Notes under the pieces: model-generated
Told to the model about the DNA's origin: nothing
Seen by the model: only the letters and a program-made list of their open reading frames with translations
The model's database searches: none
Assembly: GCF_020782875.1 (NCBI RefSeq)
Contig: NZ_JAJGBN010000002.1
Span: 124,001 to 188,000, forward strand
Origin: Allomuricauda sp. M10
GTDB lineage: Bacteria; Bacteroidota; Bacteroidia; Flavobacteriales; Flavobacteriaceae
Length of the DNA stretch: 64,000 nucleotides
Direction: 5' to 3'
Part shown: piece by piece, positions 9,384 to 19,013 of the stretch
Layout of the letters: every line of letters begins with the position of its first letter
Numbering within the stretch: the first letter of the stretch is position 1
Position numbers and translations under genes: made by a program

Positions 9384-10274
9384 ATGAACGTTTCGGATTT
9401 TATACATATTCTTCAGAACTCCAATACCATCCTTTCCCCGAAACAAACACGGGAACTGGAGGATATGATCGAGGAATATCCCTATTTTCAAGCGGCAAGG
9501 GCCTTGCACCTGAAAGGGTTGAAAAATCTGGACAGCTACAAATACAACAATGCCCTAAAGGTAACCGCAGCGTACACCACGGACCGCGATGTCCTTTTTG
9601 ATTATATCACTTCCAACGAATTCGTTCAGAACAATATCGCCGACGCCATTGCGGGAAGAGGCTCTAAATTGGAGGACCAAAAGGCTATATCCGAAGAAAT
9701 TGAACCCAACCCACATGCAGAAAGTATGTTGGTGGAATCCGAGGAACCAGCATTACCTCAAAACCTTCAAGATGCCGAACAGATTCTGAATCCAGAACTC
9801 TTTAAGACCAGGCCAAAGGAGGAGCCCGTAGTTCCCATTGAAAAGGAAAAAACTTCTAAACCTGAAAAGGAACTCAATCTGGGCAAACCCATTCCCTTCA
9901 CCAAAAAAGAAAAGCATTCGTTCACGGAATGGCTGCAACTAACCTCCAAAACCGAGGAACAGGAAGTTGAGGAAAACGGGATGGAAGAACTGGAGCGGAA
10001 GAAGAAATTCGAGCTTTTGGACAAGTTCATCGAAAACAATCCCAAGATCGTACCTGCCGAAAATATGAACCCCAAAGTCAACATTAAAGAGTCCACGAAG
10101 TTCGATAAAAACGAGTTGATGACCGAGACGTTGGCCAAGGTGTATTTGGAGCAAAAAAAATATAAAAAGGCAATTCAAGCCTTTAAAATATTGAGTTTGA
10201 AATATCCAGAAAAAAGTGGTTTCTTTGCAGACCAAATTCAGGCGGTGAAGAAGCTGCAGAACGAAAAAGAGTAA
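9384..10274 (+). CDS. conserved TPR-like cytoplasmic protein
   Basis: A 296-residue soluble protein without signal peptide or membrane segment. The first ~90 residues (SDFIHILQNSNTILSPKQTR, DMIEEYPYFQAARALHLKGL) are helical. The middle (about 100-230) is acidic, lysine-rich and probably disordered. The end has one clear tetratricopeptide-like repeat (ETLAKVYLEQKKYKKAIQAF, then LSLKYPEKSGFFADQI). It sits between lptE and secG, an arrangement I know from other Flavobacteriaceae, so it probably belongs to the envelope-biogenesis operon. The function is unknown. A protein-protein interaction role is inference from the TPR. Confidence 0.75.
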   Translation: MNVSDFIHILQNSNTILSPKQTRELEDMIEEYPYFQAARALHLKGLKNLDSYKYNNALKVTAAYTTDRDVLFDYITSNEFVQNNIADAIAGRGSKLEDQKAISEEIEPNPHAESMLVESEEPALPQNLQDAEQILNPELFKTRPKEEPVVPIEKEKTSKPEKELNLGKPIPFTKKEKHSFTEWLQLTSKTEEQEVEENGMEELERKKKFELLDKFIENNPKIVPAENMNPKVNIKESTKFDKNELMTETLAKVYLEQKKYKKAIQAFKILSLKYPEKSGFFADQIQAVKKLQNEKE

Positions 10275-10283
10275 AATAAAGAA

Positions 10284-10652
10284 ATGAGCACGTTTACAAT
10301 TTTTTTGATATTGATCATTATCGTGTGCCTTTTATTGGTGTTGGTCATCATGGTCCAAAACCCTAAAGGTGGTGGTTTGTCCTCTTCATTTGGAGGTGGA
10401 GGAACCCAAGTTGTGGGCGGTGTAAAGAAGACTGGTGACTTTTTGGACAAAAGTACCTGGACCCTTGCCACCCTGTTGATTGTGTTGATCTTACTTTCCA
10501 ACGTTTCCTTGAAAGGAAACTATGGCAGTGCAGATTCCAAACTGTTGCAGGGCGATGACATTGAGTCGGTTCCAGAAACGGTTCCTGAAGAAGTGCCAGA
10601 ACAACTTCCACCTGCCGGTAACACCAATCCAACGGATACTATCGGAGGATAA
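10284..10652 (+). CDS. secG: protein translocase subunit SecG
   Basis: Small inner-membrane subunit of the SecYEG channel that helps SecA-driven export. It has 122 residues with two membrane helices (about 3-24 and 54-74). The family motif VQNPKGGGLSSSFGG lies between them, then FLDKSTWTLA. The C-terminal ~45 residues form a proline/glutamate-rich tail, longer than in E. coli SecG and common in Bacteroidota. It is the last gene of the miaB-to-secG run, 9 bases after the TPR-like gene, and is followed by a strong terminator. Confidence 0.93.
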   Translation: MSTFTIFLILIIIVCLLLVLVIMVQNPKGGGLSSSFGGGGTQVVGGVKKTGDFLDKSTWTLATLLIVLILLSNVSLKGNYGSADSKLLQGDDIESVPETVPEEVPEQLPPAGNTNPTDTIGG

Positions 10653-10673
10653 TTCGAAGTGACAAAGTATACC

Positions 10674-10709
10674 AAAATGCCAGCTTGAATGACAAGCTGG
10701 CATTTTTGT
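10674..10709 (+). terminator. intrinsic terminator after secG
   Basis: Hairpin AATGCCAGCTTG / CAAGCTGGCATT with a 5-base loop, followed by TTTTGTT. It separates the secG unit from groESL. Confidence 0.88.
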
Positions 10710-10735
10710 TCCACAGAATGTCAGTTTTTGCGCAT

Positions 10736-10750
10736 TGGCACAATTTCTGC
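10736..10750 (+). promoter_or_regulatory. candidate sigma-54 (-24/-12) promoter of groESL
   Basis: TGGCAC at 10736-10741 and CTGC at 10747-10750 place GG (10737-10738) exactly 10 bases from GC (10749-10750), the diagnostic spacing of sigma-54 promoters (YTGGCACRnnnnYTGCW). The predicted start would be near 10761, 37 bases before the groES ATG. No TAnnTTTG element and no CIRCE inverted repeat is seen in this leader. A sigma-54 activator gene lies at 7541-8827. The assignment is inference. Confidence 0.5.
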
Positions 10751-10797
10751 CCAATTGATTCGAGAATTTTTAAATCAAATACCTAAAAATTAATAAT

Positions 10798-11076
10798 ATG
10801 GCTAAAGTAAATATCAAACCATTGGCAGATAGGGTGCTGATTGAGCCGCTACAGGCCGAGACCAAGACTGCCTCAGGTATCATCATTCCTGACAATGCAA
10901 AGGAAAAACCACAAAAAGGAACCGTAGTGGCCGTTGGCCCTGGCACCAAAGATGAAAAGGTGACCGTTAAGGTAGGTGATACCGTGCTTTATGGAAAATA
11001 TGCCGGGACCGAACTTAAATTGGACGGTACCGACTATTTGATGATGCGAGAGAGTGATATTTTGGCAATTGTTTAA
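10798..11076 (+). CDS. groES: co-chaperonin GroES
   Basis: The 92-residue, 10-kDa lid of the GroEL folding chamber. It has the typical start [11 protein letters not shown], the mobile-loop region [20 protein letters not shown], the core [15 protein letters not shown] and the end [13 protein letters not shown]. It lies 23 bases before groEL and forms a bicistronic heat-shock unit with it, bounded by terminators at 10674 and 12756. Confidence 0.98.
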   Translation: MAKVNIKPLADRVLIEPLQAETKTASGIIIPDNAKEKPQKGTVVAVGPGTKDEKVTVKVGDTVLYGKYAGTELKLDGTDYLMMRESDILAIV

Positions 11077-11093
11077 TCAAAAAAATCAACTAA

Positions 11094-12728
<1,635 letters not shown>

Positions 12729-12755
12729 TGCGCAACGCATTTATATAAAAATAGG

Positions 12756-12786
12756 ACGCCCTGATTTTCATCAGGGCGTTTTTCTT
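12756..12786 (+). terminator. intrinsic terminator after groEL
   Basis: Nine-bp stem ACGCCCTGA / TCAGGGCGT with a 6-base loop, followed by TTTTTCTTTTTG. Confidence 0.9.
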
Positions 12787-12827
12787 TTTGTTTAGTAGGG
12801 AATCCACTAGTGGACCCAAGTACCAAG

Positions 12828-12923
12828 TTACTTTTTCTTACCAGTAGCTTGGGTAGTCTTCTTAGCAGCTGGTTTTACAGCTTTTGCAGGAGATGACTTT
12901 CCAGTTGACTTCGCTTGTTTCAT
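12828..12923 (-). CDS. 31-residue lysine/alanine-rich basic peptide
   Basis: A short open frame from ATG at 12923 to TAA at 12828, read as MKQAKSTGKSSPAKAVKPAA followed by KKTTQATGKKK. It has ten lysines, no acidic residue, and Ala/Pro/Thr spacing like the tails of histone H1 or bacterial AlgP/HC1-type nucleoid proteins. It stands alone in 327 bases between groEL (+) and the CusB-type gene (-). I do not recognise a named family. Composition this skewed is unlikely in a random frame, which supports a real gene. A DNA- or RNA-binding role is inference. Confidence 0.55.
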   Translation of the reverse strand: MKQAKSTGKSSPAKAVKPAAKKTTQATGKKK

Positions 12924-13055
12924 GAGTCAAATAAATTAAAAACTATAGTAAATGTATTTCAGTTTTGAATCCAAAAATTTTTATTGGCTAAATATTAACT
13001 AAAATCCTTTCAAAAATTCAAGAAAATTAAATGCAATAACTTGTATTTCAGCAAT

Positions 13056-14786
13056 TTAATCCATTTCAGCAACCACACTTCCACAGGTAAGCATAGCATC
13101 ACCATAATAGGGATTTTTGATTTTCTTTTCAAGGCTCAACCAATTGGCTCCCTTATTATTGTCCGCCATAGGACAATGTTGCACATATAGTTTTTTGCCA
13201 ATTCCCTTCATCTGATTACCGATCAAAATCATGTTTTCCGACAATGAGATAAAAACTTTGCGTTGTTCCTCAATCGTAGCTTTTTGGGTCATTGTTTTAA
13301 AATCCTCTGCCACCTTAGATGCATGGGATTGGCCCATGGCATCCATTTCTTTGGAAACCAATTCCTTTGCTTGCTTTGCCCCTGTTTCTGCCAATTGCTT
13401 CACTTTTTGTTGGTCAGAAGCCACCAAAGCATCCTTTAATTGCAGGTAATTGTCCAAAAGCCCATCAAATGTTTGTTGGGCCGCTTTGGAAAAATCCATT
13501 TTCATCCCAGTGGCCCCATGACCTTCATGCCCGGTCATGCTCATTTCTCCTTTGGGGTTCATCATGGATTTTTTGCCTTGTAACTGAGCGGCGGCGTCTA
13601 CTGTGAAAGTTCCTTTTGCCACTACTTCTTCGCCTGAATCTAATCCTGAATGTACCTGATAATTACCCTCCATCAAATTACCCAATTCTACCTCCCTAAG
13701 TTCAAAAATAGGCTCGGTTGGATTTGGTTTAACATAGACTACGGAACGTTTTCCTGTCCAGAGCACTGCACTTTCTGGAACGGTCAACATTTCCTTGGCC
13801 CCATGATTTGCAACATCAATTTTACCCTGTACAAACATACCAGGTTTCAAAAGGCCTTTTTTATTATCGAGTTCGACCCTCACTTCCACTGTTCTCGTGG
13901 CATTATTCAAAAGGGGGTCTACAAAAGAGATGGTCGCACCAAAGGTTTCGTTGGGATAGGCACTGGTAGTCACTTCCATGGACTGTCCTTTTTTAAGTAG
14001 TGACAACTGGCTCTCATATGCATCAAAAATGGCCCAAACCGAATTAAGATTGGCCACTTTTACCAAAGACATACCGGTCTTTACATAATCTCCTTCTTCT
14101 ACCATTATGGAGGACACTACACCCGAAACATTGGCATACACCGGAAAATTTTCCACTACTTTACCCGAGGCTTCTATTTGATCTACTTGGCTATCGGACA
14201 ATTTCCACAATTTAAGTTTGTTGCGAACGGCCGTATACAATTGTGGTTGAGTGGATTTCAATCCAGAAGCAGTTAAAAGTTCTTGTTGCGCTGCTACCAA
14301 TTGTGGTGAATAGATAGTGGCCAATTTTTGCCCTTTTCGCACTTCCTCCCCTTCAAAATTGATGTTCAATTGCTCAATCCTTCCATCAAAATAGGCCGAT
14401 TGCACCGCGTCCGATTCTTGGTTTACCGCAACTTTTCCGGATAATTTTAGCTGGTCCGCGCCAGCATTTCCGGAACCGATCACTACCGTTTCCACCCCTG
14501 CCAAGGCAATGGCATTATCCGTCATTTTAATTTGATTTTGGGACAAACCCTCGCCAGCAGCATCTGCCGGGATCAAATCCATGCCACAAATGGGGCAGCT
14601 ACCTGGTTCGGGTTGCATGATCTGCGGATGCATGGAGCAGGTCCACATCTGTCCCGAGGCCATTTCGGCTTCATGATCGTGGTCGGGTTCCGATTTTGTT
14701 TCGGAGCCATTTCCAAAAATAAGGTATCCCAAGAACAGTCCTATGACCACTGCGATCCCTACGTAAACTAGATTTTTATTTTTCAT
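13056..14786 (-). CDS. cusB: CusB-type efflux RND periplasmic adaptor with N-terminal metal-binding and C-terminal DUF3347 domains
   Basis: Membrane-fusion protein linking an RND pump to a TolC channel for export of Cu(I)/Ag(I) or similar metals. It has 576 residues. An N-terminal membrane anchor (about 5-25) comes first, then a heavy-metal-binding module [20 protein letters not shown] (about 48-67). A barrel-sandwich and beta-barrel adaptor follows (about 115-410), then a C-terminal DUF3347 four-helix domain (about 430-575) with HCPMADNNKGANWLS and NPYYGDAMLTCG. Last gene of the metal operon, 5 bases after the PepSY gene. Unusually, it is separated from its pump gene cusA by five other genes. 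Confidence 0.88.
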   Translation of the reverse strand: MKNKNLVYVGIAVVIGLFLGYLIFGNGSETKSEPDHDHEAEMASGQMWTCSMHPQIMQPEPGSCPICGMDLIPADAAGEGLSQNQIKMTDNAIALAGVETVVIGSGNAGADQLKLSGKVAVNQESDAVQSAYFDGRIEQLNINFEGEEVRKGQKLATIYSPQLVAAQQELLTASGLKSTQPQLYTAVRNKLKLWKLSDSQVDQIEASGKVVENFPVYANVSGVVSSIMVEEGDYVKTGMSLVKVANLNSVWAIFDAYESQLSLLKKGQSMEVTTSAYPNETFGATISFVDPLLNNATRTVEVRVELDNKKGLLKPGMFVQGKIDVANHGAKEMLTVPESAVLWTGKRSVVYVKPNPTEPIFELREVELGNLMEGNYQVHSGLDSGEEVVAKGTFTVDAAAQLQGKKSMMNPKGEMSMTGHEGHGATGMKMDFSKAAQQTFDGLLDNYLQLKDALVASDQQKVKQLAETGAKQAKELVSKEMDAMGQSHASKVAEDFKTMTQKATIEEQRKVFISLSENMILIGNQMKGIGKKLYVQHCPMADNNKGANWLSLEKKIKNPYYGDAMLTCGSVVAEMD

Positions 14787-14791
14787 ACCAA

Positions 14792-15499
14792 TTATTTTTT
14801 TCGTTGTATGCGTTTCCTAATAGTTGGGGAAGATGTGAACCACAACAAAAATCCACTCAAAACCGTAATTAATCCCAAAAGGGAAAATGCCCGCAAAACC
14901 GTTGTGTTAAAATCGTCCCTTCCCTCATAATCCATAGTGTGGGTCATCCAAAGAAAATCGAACCAACGCCAGTTCCGATGCCTTACCGTTTGAAAAGATC
15001 CATCGGCCACGGAAACATAAGCCTTGATATTTTCTGGGGAATCATAAGTGATAACATAGGCAGGCAACCTTTTCTCCCTATATTCATGGTGCTTGTCGGT
15101 TTCGGTCAACAAGCTCACCTCTTTTACTTTTAGGTGATGTGCCATTTGTTTTTTGGCAACGGCCAAGGCTTCATCTTTAGTGATACCTTCCTTGACTTCA
15201 CCACTTCTTGCATCTACCAAAATCTCATTGTTGATCCAATAGTATGGTTTGCCATCAATTTCCTTTAAACTCACCGAACTGATCTTGGACGGTACATTAA
15301 TTTGGGATAGGCCTATCAATCCATCAAAAGCCATCGGTTCATGATGCATATTTCTAAAATGGTCGCCGTGGATCTCATCAATATCCGTCCAACTAAAATA
15401 AAGTCCACTTGCGGTCCACAGGATGAATTGGATGCCTAAAAACAGTCCCAAATATCTGTGGGCCTTACGAATCTTGATTGCGGTGTTGCGTTTTACCAT
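14792..15499 (-). CDS. PepSY domain membrane protein
   Basis: A 235-residue inner-membrane protein with one helix near the N-terminus (about 17-37, LGLFLGIQFILWTASGLYFS) and one near the C-terminus (about 205-226). The periplasmic part between them holds PepSY-type repeats (ALAVAKKQMAHHLKVKEVSL). PepSY-associated TM proteins often accompany metal or iron-reductase systems. It lies 6 bases after the Cu-ATPase gene and 5 bases before the adaptor gene, so it is part of the metal operon. A role in electron transfer or metal handling is inference; no haem motif is evident. Confidence 0.78.
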   Translation of the reverse strand: MVKRNTAIKIRKAHRYLGLFLGIQFILWTASGLYFSWTDIDEIHGDHFRNMHHEPMAFDGLIGLSQINVPSKISSVSLKEIDGKPYYWINNEILVDARSGEVKEGITKDEALAVAKKQMAHHLKVKEVSLLTETDKHHEYREKRLPAYVITYDSPENIKAYVSVADGSFQTVRHRNWRWFDFLWMTHTMDYEGRDDFNTTVLRAFSLLGLITVLSGFLLWFTSSPTIRKRIQRKK

Positions 15500-15505
15500 T
15501 ATGTA

Positions 15506-18007
15506 TTAGTCGATTGATTTTGTTCTTAACCTTAAGGCGTTGGTGATTACGGAAACAGAGCTGAAACTCATGGCCAAGGCTGCAATCATGGGTGAAAGCA
15601 AAATACCAAAAATAGGATAGAGCACTCCCGCTGCCACCGGAACCCCGATGGTATTGTACACCAAGGCAAAGAATAGGTTTTGTTTGATGTTTTTCATGAC
15701 AGCCCCACTCAGGTTTCTAGCTTTCACGATACCGTGTAGATCTCCTTTTACCAAGGTGATCATAGCACTTTCTATGGCCACATCGGTGCCAGTGCCCATG
15801 GCAATACCCAAGTCACTTTTGGCCAATGCCGGCGCGTCGTTAATACCATCCCCTGCCATGGCCACTACTTTTCCCTCGGATTGAAGTCGCTCTACTTCCT
15901 TCATTTTGTCTTCGGGAAGCGTTTCGGCTTTGTAATCATCCAAATTCAACTCTTGGGCCACGGCCTTGGCTGTGTTTGCATTATCCCCAGTGAGCATGAT
16001 TACTGAAATACCTTTCTCTTGAATTGCCTTGATTGCTTTGGCACTGGTTTTCTTGATCTTGTCTCCAATGGAGACATAACCTTGACAAACCCTGTCAATG
16101 GCAAGGAAGGAAACTGTCATTCCCTGTTCTTGGGATTTTTTCACTTCTTCCTTCATGCAATCTTCAACCACAACCTTTGCCTTTTCCATCAACTTTAAAT
16201 TGCCGAGATGGACTTGCTTGTCCTTGACCGTTCCTTCAACCCCCATACCGGAAACGGCATTGAATTTTTCAGTCTTTAAAATTTGAATATTGTTTTCCTT
16301 CCCGAATTGCACGGTTGCTTGGGCCAAGGGATGTTCGCTATTGACATTGATCGAGACCGCGTATTGCAAAAGTTGTTCAGAAGTATAGGCATCGCCAAAA
16401 GTACCCAAATGATCAAAAGTCGGTTTTCCTTCGGTAATGGTTCCCGTTTTGTCCACAATTAGGGTATCCACTTTGGCCATTTTCTCCAAAGCCTCGGCAT
16501 TTTTGATCAATACCCCATTTTGGGCTCCTTTCCCAACTCCTACCATGACCGACATTGGCGTAGCCAATCCCAAAGCACACGGACAGGCAATGATCAACAC
16601 CGCAATGGCATTGATCAAGGCAAAAACATAGGGCGGTTGTGGTCCAAAAATGGCCCAGACGGCAAAAGTGATGATGGAAATAATTACCACGGTAGGCACA
16701 AAATAGGCCGATACCCTGTCCGCTAAATTTTGAATGGGTGCCCTGCTTCGGCTCGCATCGTTCACCATGTTTATGATTTGGGAAAGCAGAGTATCACTAC
16801 CCACTTTTTCGGCCTTCATCAAAAAGGTTTGGTTCCCGTTGATTGTTCCACTGCTAACCTTGTCATCTACTGTTTTTTCAACAGGGATGGGTTCTCCAGT
16901 GATCATGGATTCGTCCACGGAGGTTTCCCCTTCGATAATGACTCCATCCACAGGAATTTTTTCACCTGGTTTTACCCTTAGGATGTTTCCCAATTCAATG
17001 GCATCGATGTGGACTTCCTTTTCCTCTCCATCTACCAATTTAGTGGCTTTGTTAGGAGCCAGTTTCAACAATTCCTTGACCGCGTTGCTTGTTTTACTAT
17101 GTGCCCTGGCTTCCAACAATTGTCCCAAGAGAACAAGAGTAAGAATCACCGTTGTAGCTTCAAAATACACATGTACCGCCCCAGAATGATCCTTGAACTG
17201 GTCAGGGAAAACATCAGGGAACAGCAACCCTAGAATGCTAAATACAAATGCCACCCCTGCTCCCAACCCGATCAGGGTAAACATGTTCAAATTCCAAGTT
17301 TTTACACTTCTGTAAGCACGTTCAAAAAACATCCATGTTGCATAAAAAACTACGGGCAATGAAAGGGCAAATTGCACCCAGTTCCAATAGGTTGGGGATA
17401 AAACCCGATACAATGGATTATTGGGTACCATATCGCTCATGGCGATCAAAAAGATGGGTAATGTGAAGCCAACGGCCAACCAAAACTTTTTCAGGAGTTT
17501 TTGATAGGTCTTTTCTTCGGAACTTGCCTCTGGCTTCATGGGAACCAGATCCATTCCACAGATGGGGCAAGATCCAGGCTCATCCTTAACCACTTCAGGA
17601 TGCATGGGACATGTCCATTTTTCCTCTGACGACTTTGAAAGATTTTGTTCCTCCACCAGGTCCATCCCGCATACCGGACAATCGCCGGGTTTGTCATAAG
17701 TTTTGTCGCCCTCGCAGTGCATAGGGCAGTAAAAGGTACCCGTTCCTCCTTGGGTAGGTTGTTTTTTCTCCTTTTTAGGTTCATTTTGATGGTGGCCCGG
17801 CATGTGAATGCTATACCTGCCGCCATCTTGTGCCAATGCCTGCTCAAATGTTTCAAGGGGAATATGCTTCTCCATCTCAATCACAGCTTCGGCCTTTTCC
17901 AAATTCACCTCAACCGTGTCAACACCCTTTACTTTGGAAAGGGTTTGTTCAACATGGCTTCTACATCCATTGCAGCTCATTCCATGTATGTGATAGGTAT
18001 GCTTCAT
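15506..18007 (-). CDS. copA: copper-translocating P1B-type ATPase with HMA and two Cys/Met metal-binding modules
   Basis: ATP-driven Cu pump of the inner membrane, 833 residues. N-terminal HMA domain with GMSCNGC (Cys12, Cys15). Two tandem heavy-metal-binding modules follow, [19 protein letters not shown] (about 92-118) and [19 protein letters not shown] (about 131-155). Then come the transmembrane core, actuator TGEP, CPC in [13 protein letters not shown], phosphorylation site DKTGT, TGDN and [13 protein letters not shown] indicates monovalent Cu/Ag transport. It lies 64 bases after the AraC gene and 6 bases before PepSY. The tandem modules resemble the one in the adjacent adaptor. Confidence 0.95.
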   Translation of the reverse strand: MKHTYHIHGMSCNGCRSHVEQTLSKVKGVDTVEVNLEKAEAVIEMEKHIPLETFEQALAQDGGRYSIHMPGHHQNEPKKEKKQPTQGGTGTFYCPMHCEGDKTYDKPGDCPVCGMDLVEEQNLSKSSEEKWTCPMHPEVVKDEPGSCPICGMDLVPMKPEASSEEKTYQKLLKKFWLAVGFTLPIFLIAMSDMVPNNPLYRVLSPTYWNWVQFALSLPVVFYATWMFFERAYRSVKTWNLNMFTLIGLGAGVAFVFSILGLLFPDVFPDQFKDHSGAVHVYFEATTVILTLVLLGQLLEARAHSKTSNAVKELLKLAPNKATKLVDGEEKEVHIDAIELGNILRVKPGEKIPVDGVIIEGETSVDESMITGEPIPVEKTVDDKVSSGTINGNQTFLMKAEKVGSDTLLSQIINMVNDASRSRAPIQNLADRVSAYFVPTVVIISIITFAVWAIFGPQPPYVFALINAIAVLIIACPCALGLATPMSVMVGVGKGAQNGVLIKNAEALEKMAKVDTLIVDKTGTITEGKPTFDHLGTFGDAYTSEQLLQYAVSINVNSEHPLAQATVQFGKENNIQILKTEKFNAVSGMGVEGTVKDKQVHLGNLKLMEKAKVVVEDCMKEEVKKSQEQGMTVSFLAIDRVCQGYVSIGDKIKKTSAKAIKAIQEKGISVIMLTGDNANTAKAVAQELNLDDYKAETLPEDKMKEVERLQSEGKVVAMAGDGINDAPALAKSDLGIAMGTGTDVAIESAMITLVKGDLHGIVKARNLSGAVMKNIKQNLFFALVYNTIGVPVAAGVLYPIFGILLSPMIAALAMSFSSVSVITNALRLRTKSID

Positions 18008-18071
18008 CTTCTTATTTTTTTCAAAACTAAAGGATCGACATTCGCAGGCCTTTTACAATTTTGGGTTTCTT

Positions 18072-18623
18072 TTATACAATTTGATCCAACGATTTTCTGT
18101 TCCAATCCTGTACATTTCGATATTCGGACATGGACATTCCCGTGATTGTTTTGAACTGCTTTGCCAAATGACTGCTACTTTTATAGTTCAGGTCATAGGC
18201 TATTTCCGAAAAAGTTTTGTTGTCCATCTGAATTTCCTCCTTCACCTTTTCCATTTTTAGAAGGATAAAATATTTCTCAATCGTCAATCCTTCTTTTGCA
18301 CTGAACATTTTGCTGAGTACCGAGTACTCCTTGTTCATCTTTTCCGAAAGGTATGTCGAGAGATTCTGGGAAAGATCCTTTTCAATAGCTTCAATCAGAT
18401 ATTTTTTAATGTCCGCTATGATGCTTTCATTCAAATTGGCTATCCATTCAAAGCCATTTTGATTCAGAATCTCTCGTATACGCTCTCTTTGGTTCGCCAT
18501 GTTATTGGCAAATTGTATTTCACCCAAATCCATTTGTTCCACCACAATGCCTGCCTTCTGAAATTCATTTTTCAGAACGCTCTTACATCTGTCACATACC
18601 ATATTTTTGACCTTGATGCGCAT
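18072..18623 (-). CDS. AraC-family regulator with CxxC N-terminal domain
   Basis: A 183-residue regulator. The start at 18623 (MRIKVKNMVCDRCK) is preferred over the longer frame opening at 18722, which would overlap the lipoprotein gene. Residues 1-70 look like a diverged HMA/ferredoxin-fold with MVCDRC (Cys9, Cys12), echoing the GMxCxxC copper site. Residues about 75-180 carry an AraC-type double helix-turn-helix (FSEIAYDLNYKSSSHLAKQF, TGMSMSEYR). Its place inside the copper operon suggests it senses Cu/Ag and controls the operon. The family occurs widely in Flavobacteriia, but I know of no experimental study. Confidence 0.82.
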   Translation of the reverse strand: MRIKVKNMVCDRCKSVLKNEFQKAGIVVEQMDLGEIQFANNMANQRERIREILNQNGFEWIANLNESIIADIKKYLIEAIEKDLSQNLSTYLSEKMNKEYSVLSKMFSAKEGLTIEKYFILLKMEKVKEEIQMDNKTFSEIAYDLNYKSSSHLAKQFKTITGMSMSEYRNVQDWNRKSLDQIV

Positions 18624-18655
18624 TGAAAATGGTTTTATGGGTTCAAATCGGTCTT

Positions 18656-19000
18656 TTAATTTTCGGCCTGAACCTCCTTGTAATCCTCGTTCAAAACATA
18701 GGTCATTCCACAAACAGGACATTTTCCTTCCGTGTCACTGCCACTTCCTTCGCAATGCATTGGGCACACATATTTGGAGGTATATTCCTTACCTTGTTTG
18801 TCTGCAGTTCCCATTTCATCCATGTTGTGGTCTTTATGGTCCATGCTGTCCATGTCATGGTCCTTGTGATCCATATCGTGGTCCATGGTCTCTTCCGTTG
18901 CAGCCTCATTGCTTTCAGCAGTTTTTCCTTTGCACGATACCGTAAGCACCAATACTGATGCAAATGCAATTCCGATAATTGTTCTGATGTTTGTTCTCAT
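18656..19000 (-). CDS. His/Met-rich heavy-metal-binding lipoprotein
   Basis: A 114-residue exported lipoprotein with lipobox LTVSC (Cys23). The middle (about 40-65) is a repeat of MDHDMDHKDHDMDSMDHKDH type, rich in Met, Asp and His as in periplasmic copper-binding proteins. The C-terminal part has YVCPMHCEGSGSDTEGKCPV followed by CGMTYV, the same metal-binding module found in the Cu-ATPase and the adaptor. It lies 13 bases after the TolC-type gene. A role as periplasmic metal buffer or donor to the RND pump is inference. Confidence 0.82.
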   Translation of the reverse strand: MRTNIRTIIGIAFASVLVLTVSCKGKTAESNEAATEETMDHDMDHKDHDMDSMDHKDHNMDEMGTADKQGKEYTSKYVCPMHCEGSGSDTEGKCPVCGMTYVLNEDYKEVQAEN

Positions 19001-19013
19001 GTGATATATAAAT

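Noticed and set aside
18623-18722. Upstream extension of the CxxC AraC regulator
   Set aside because: It would overlap the lipoprotein gene by 67 bases, and the added residues do not resemble the family.
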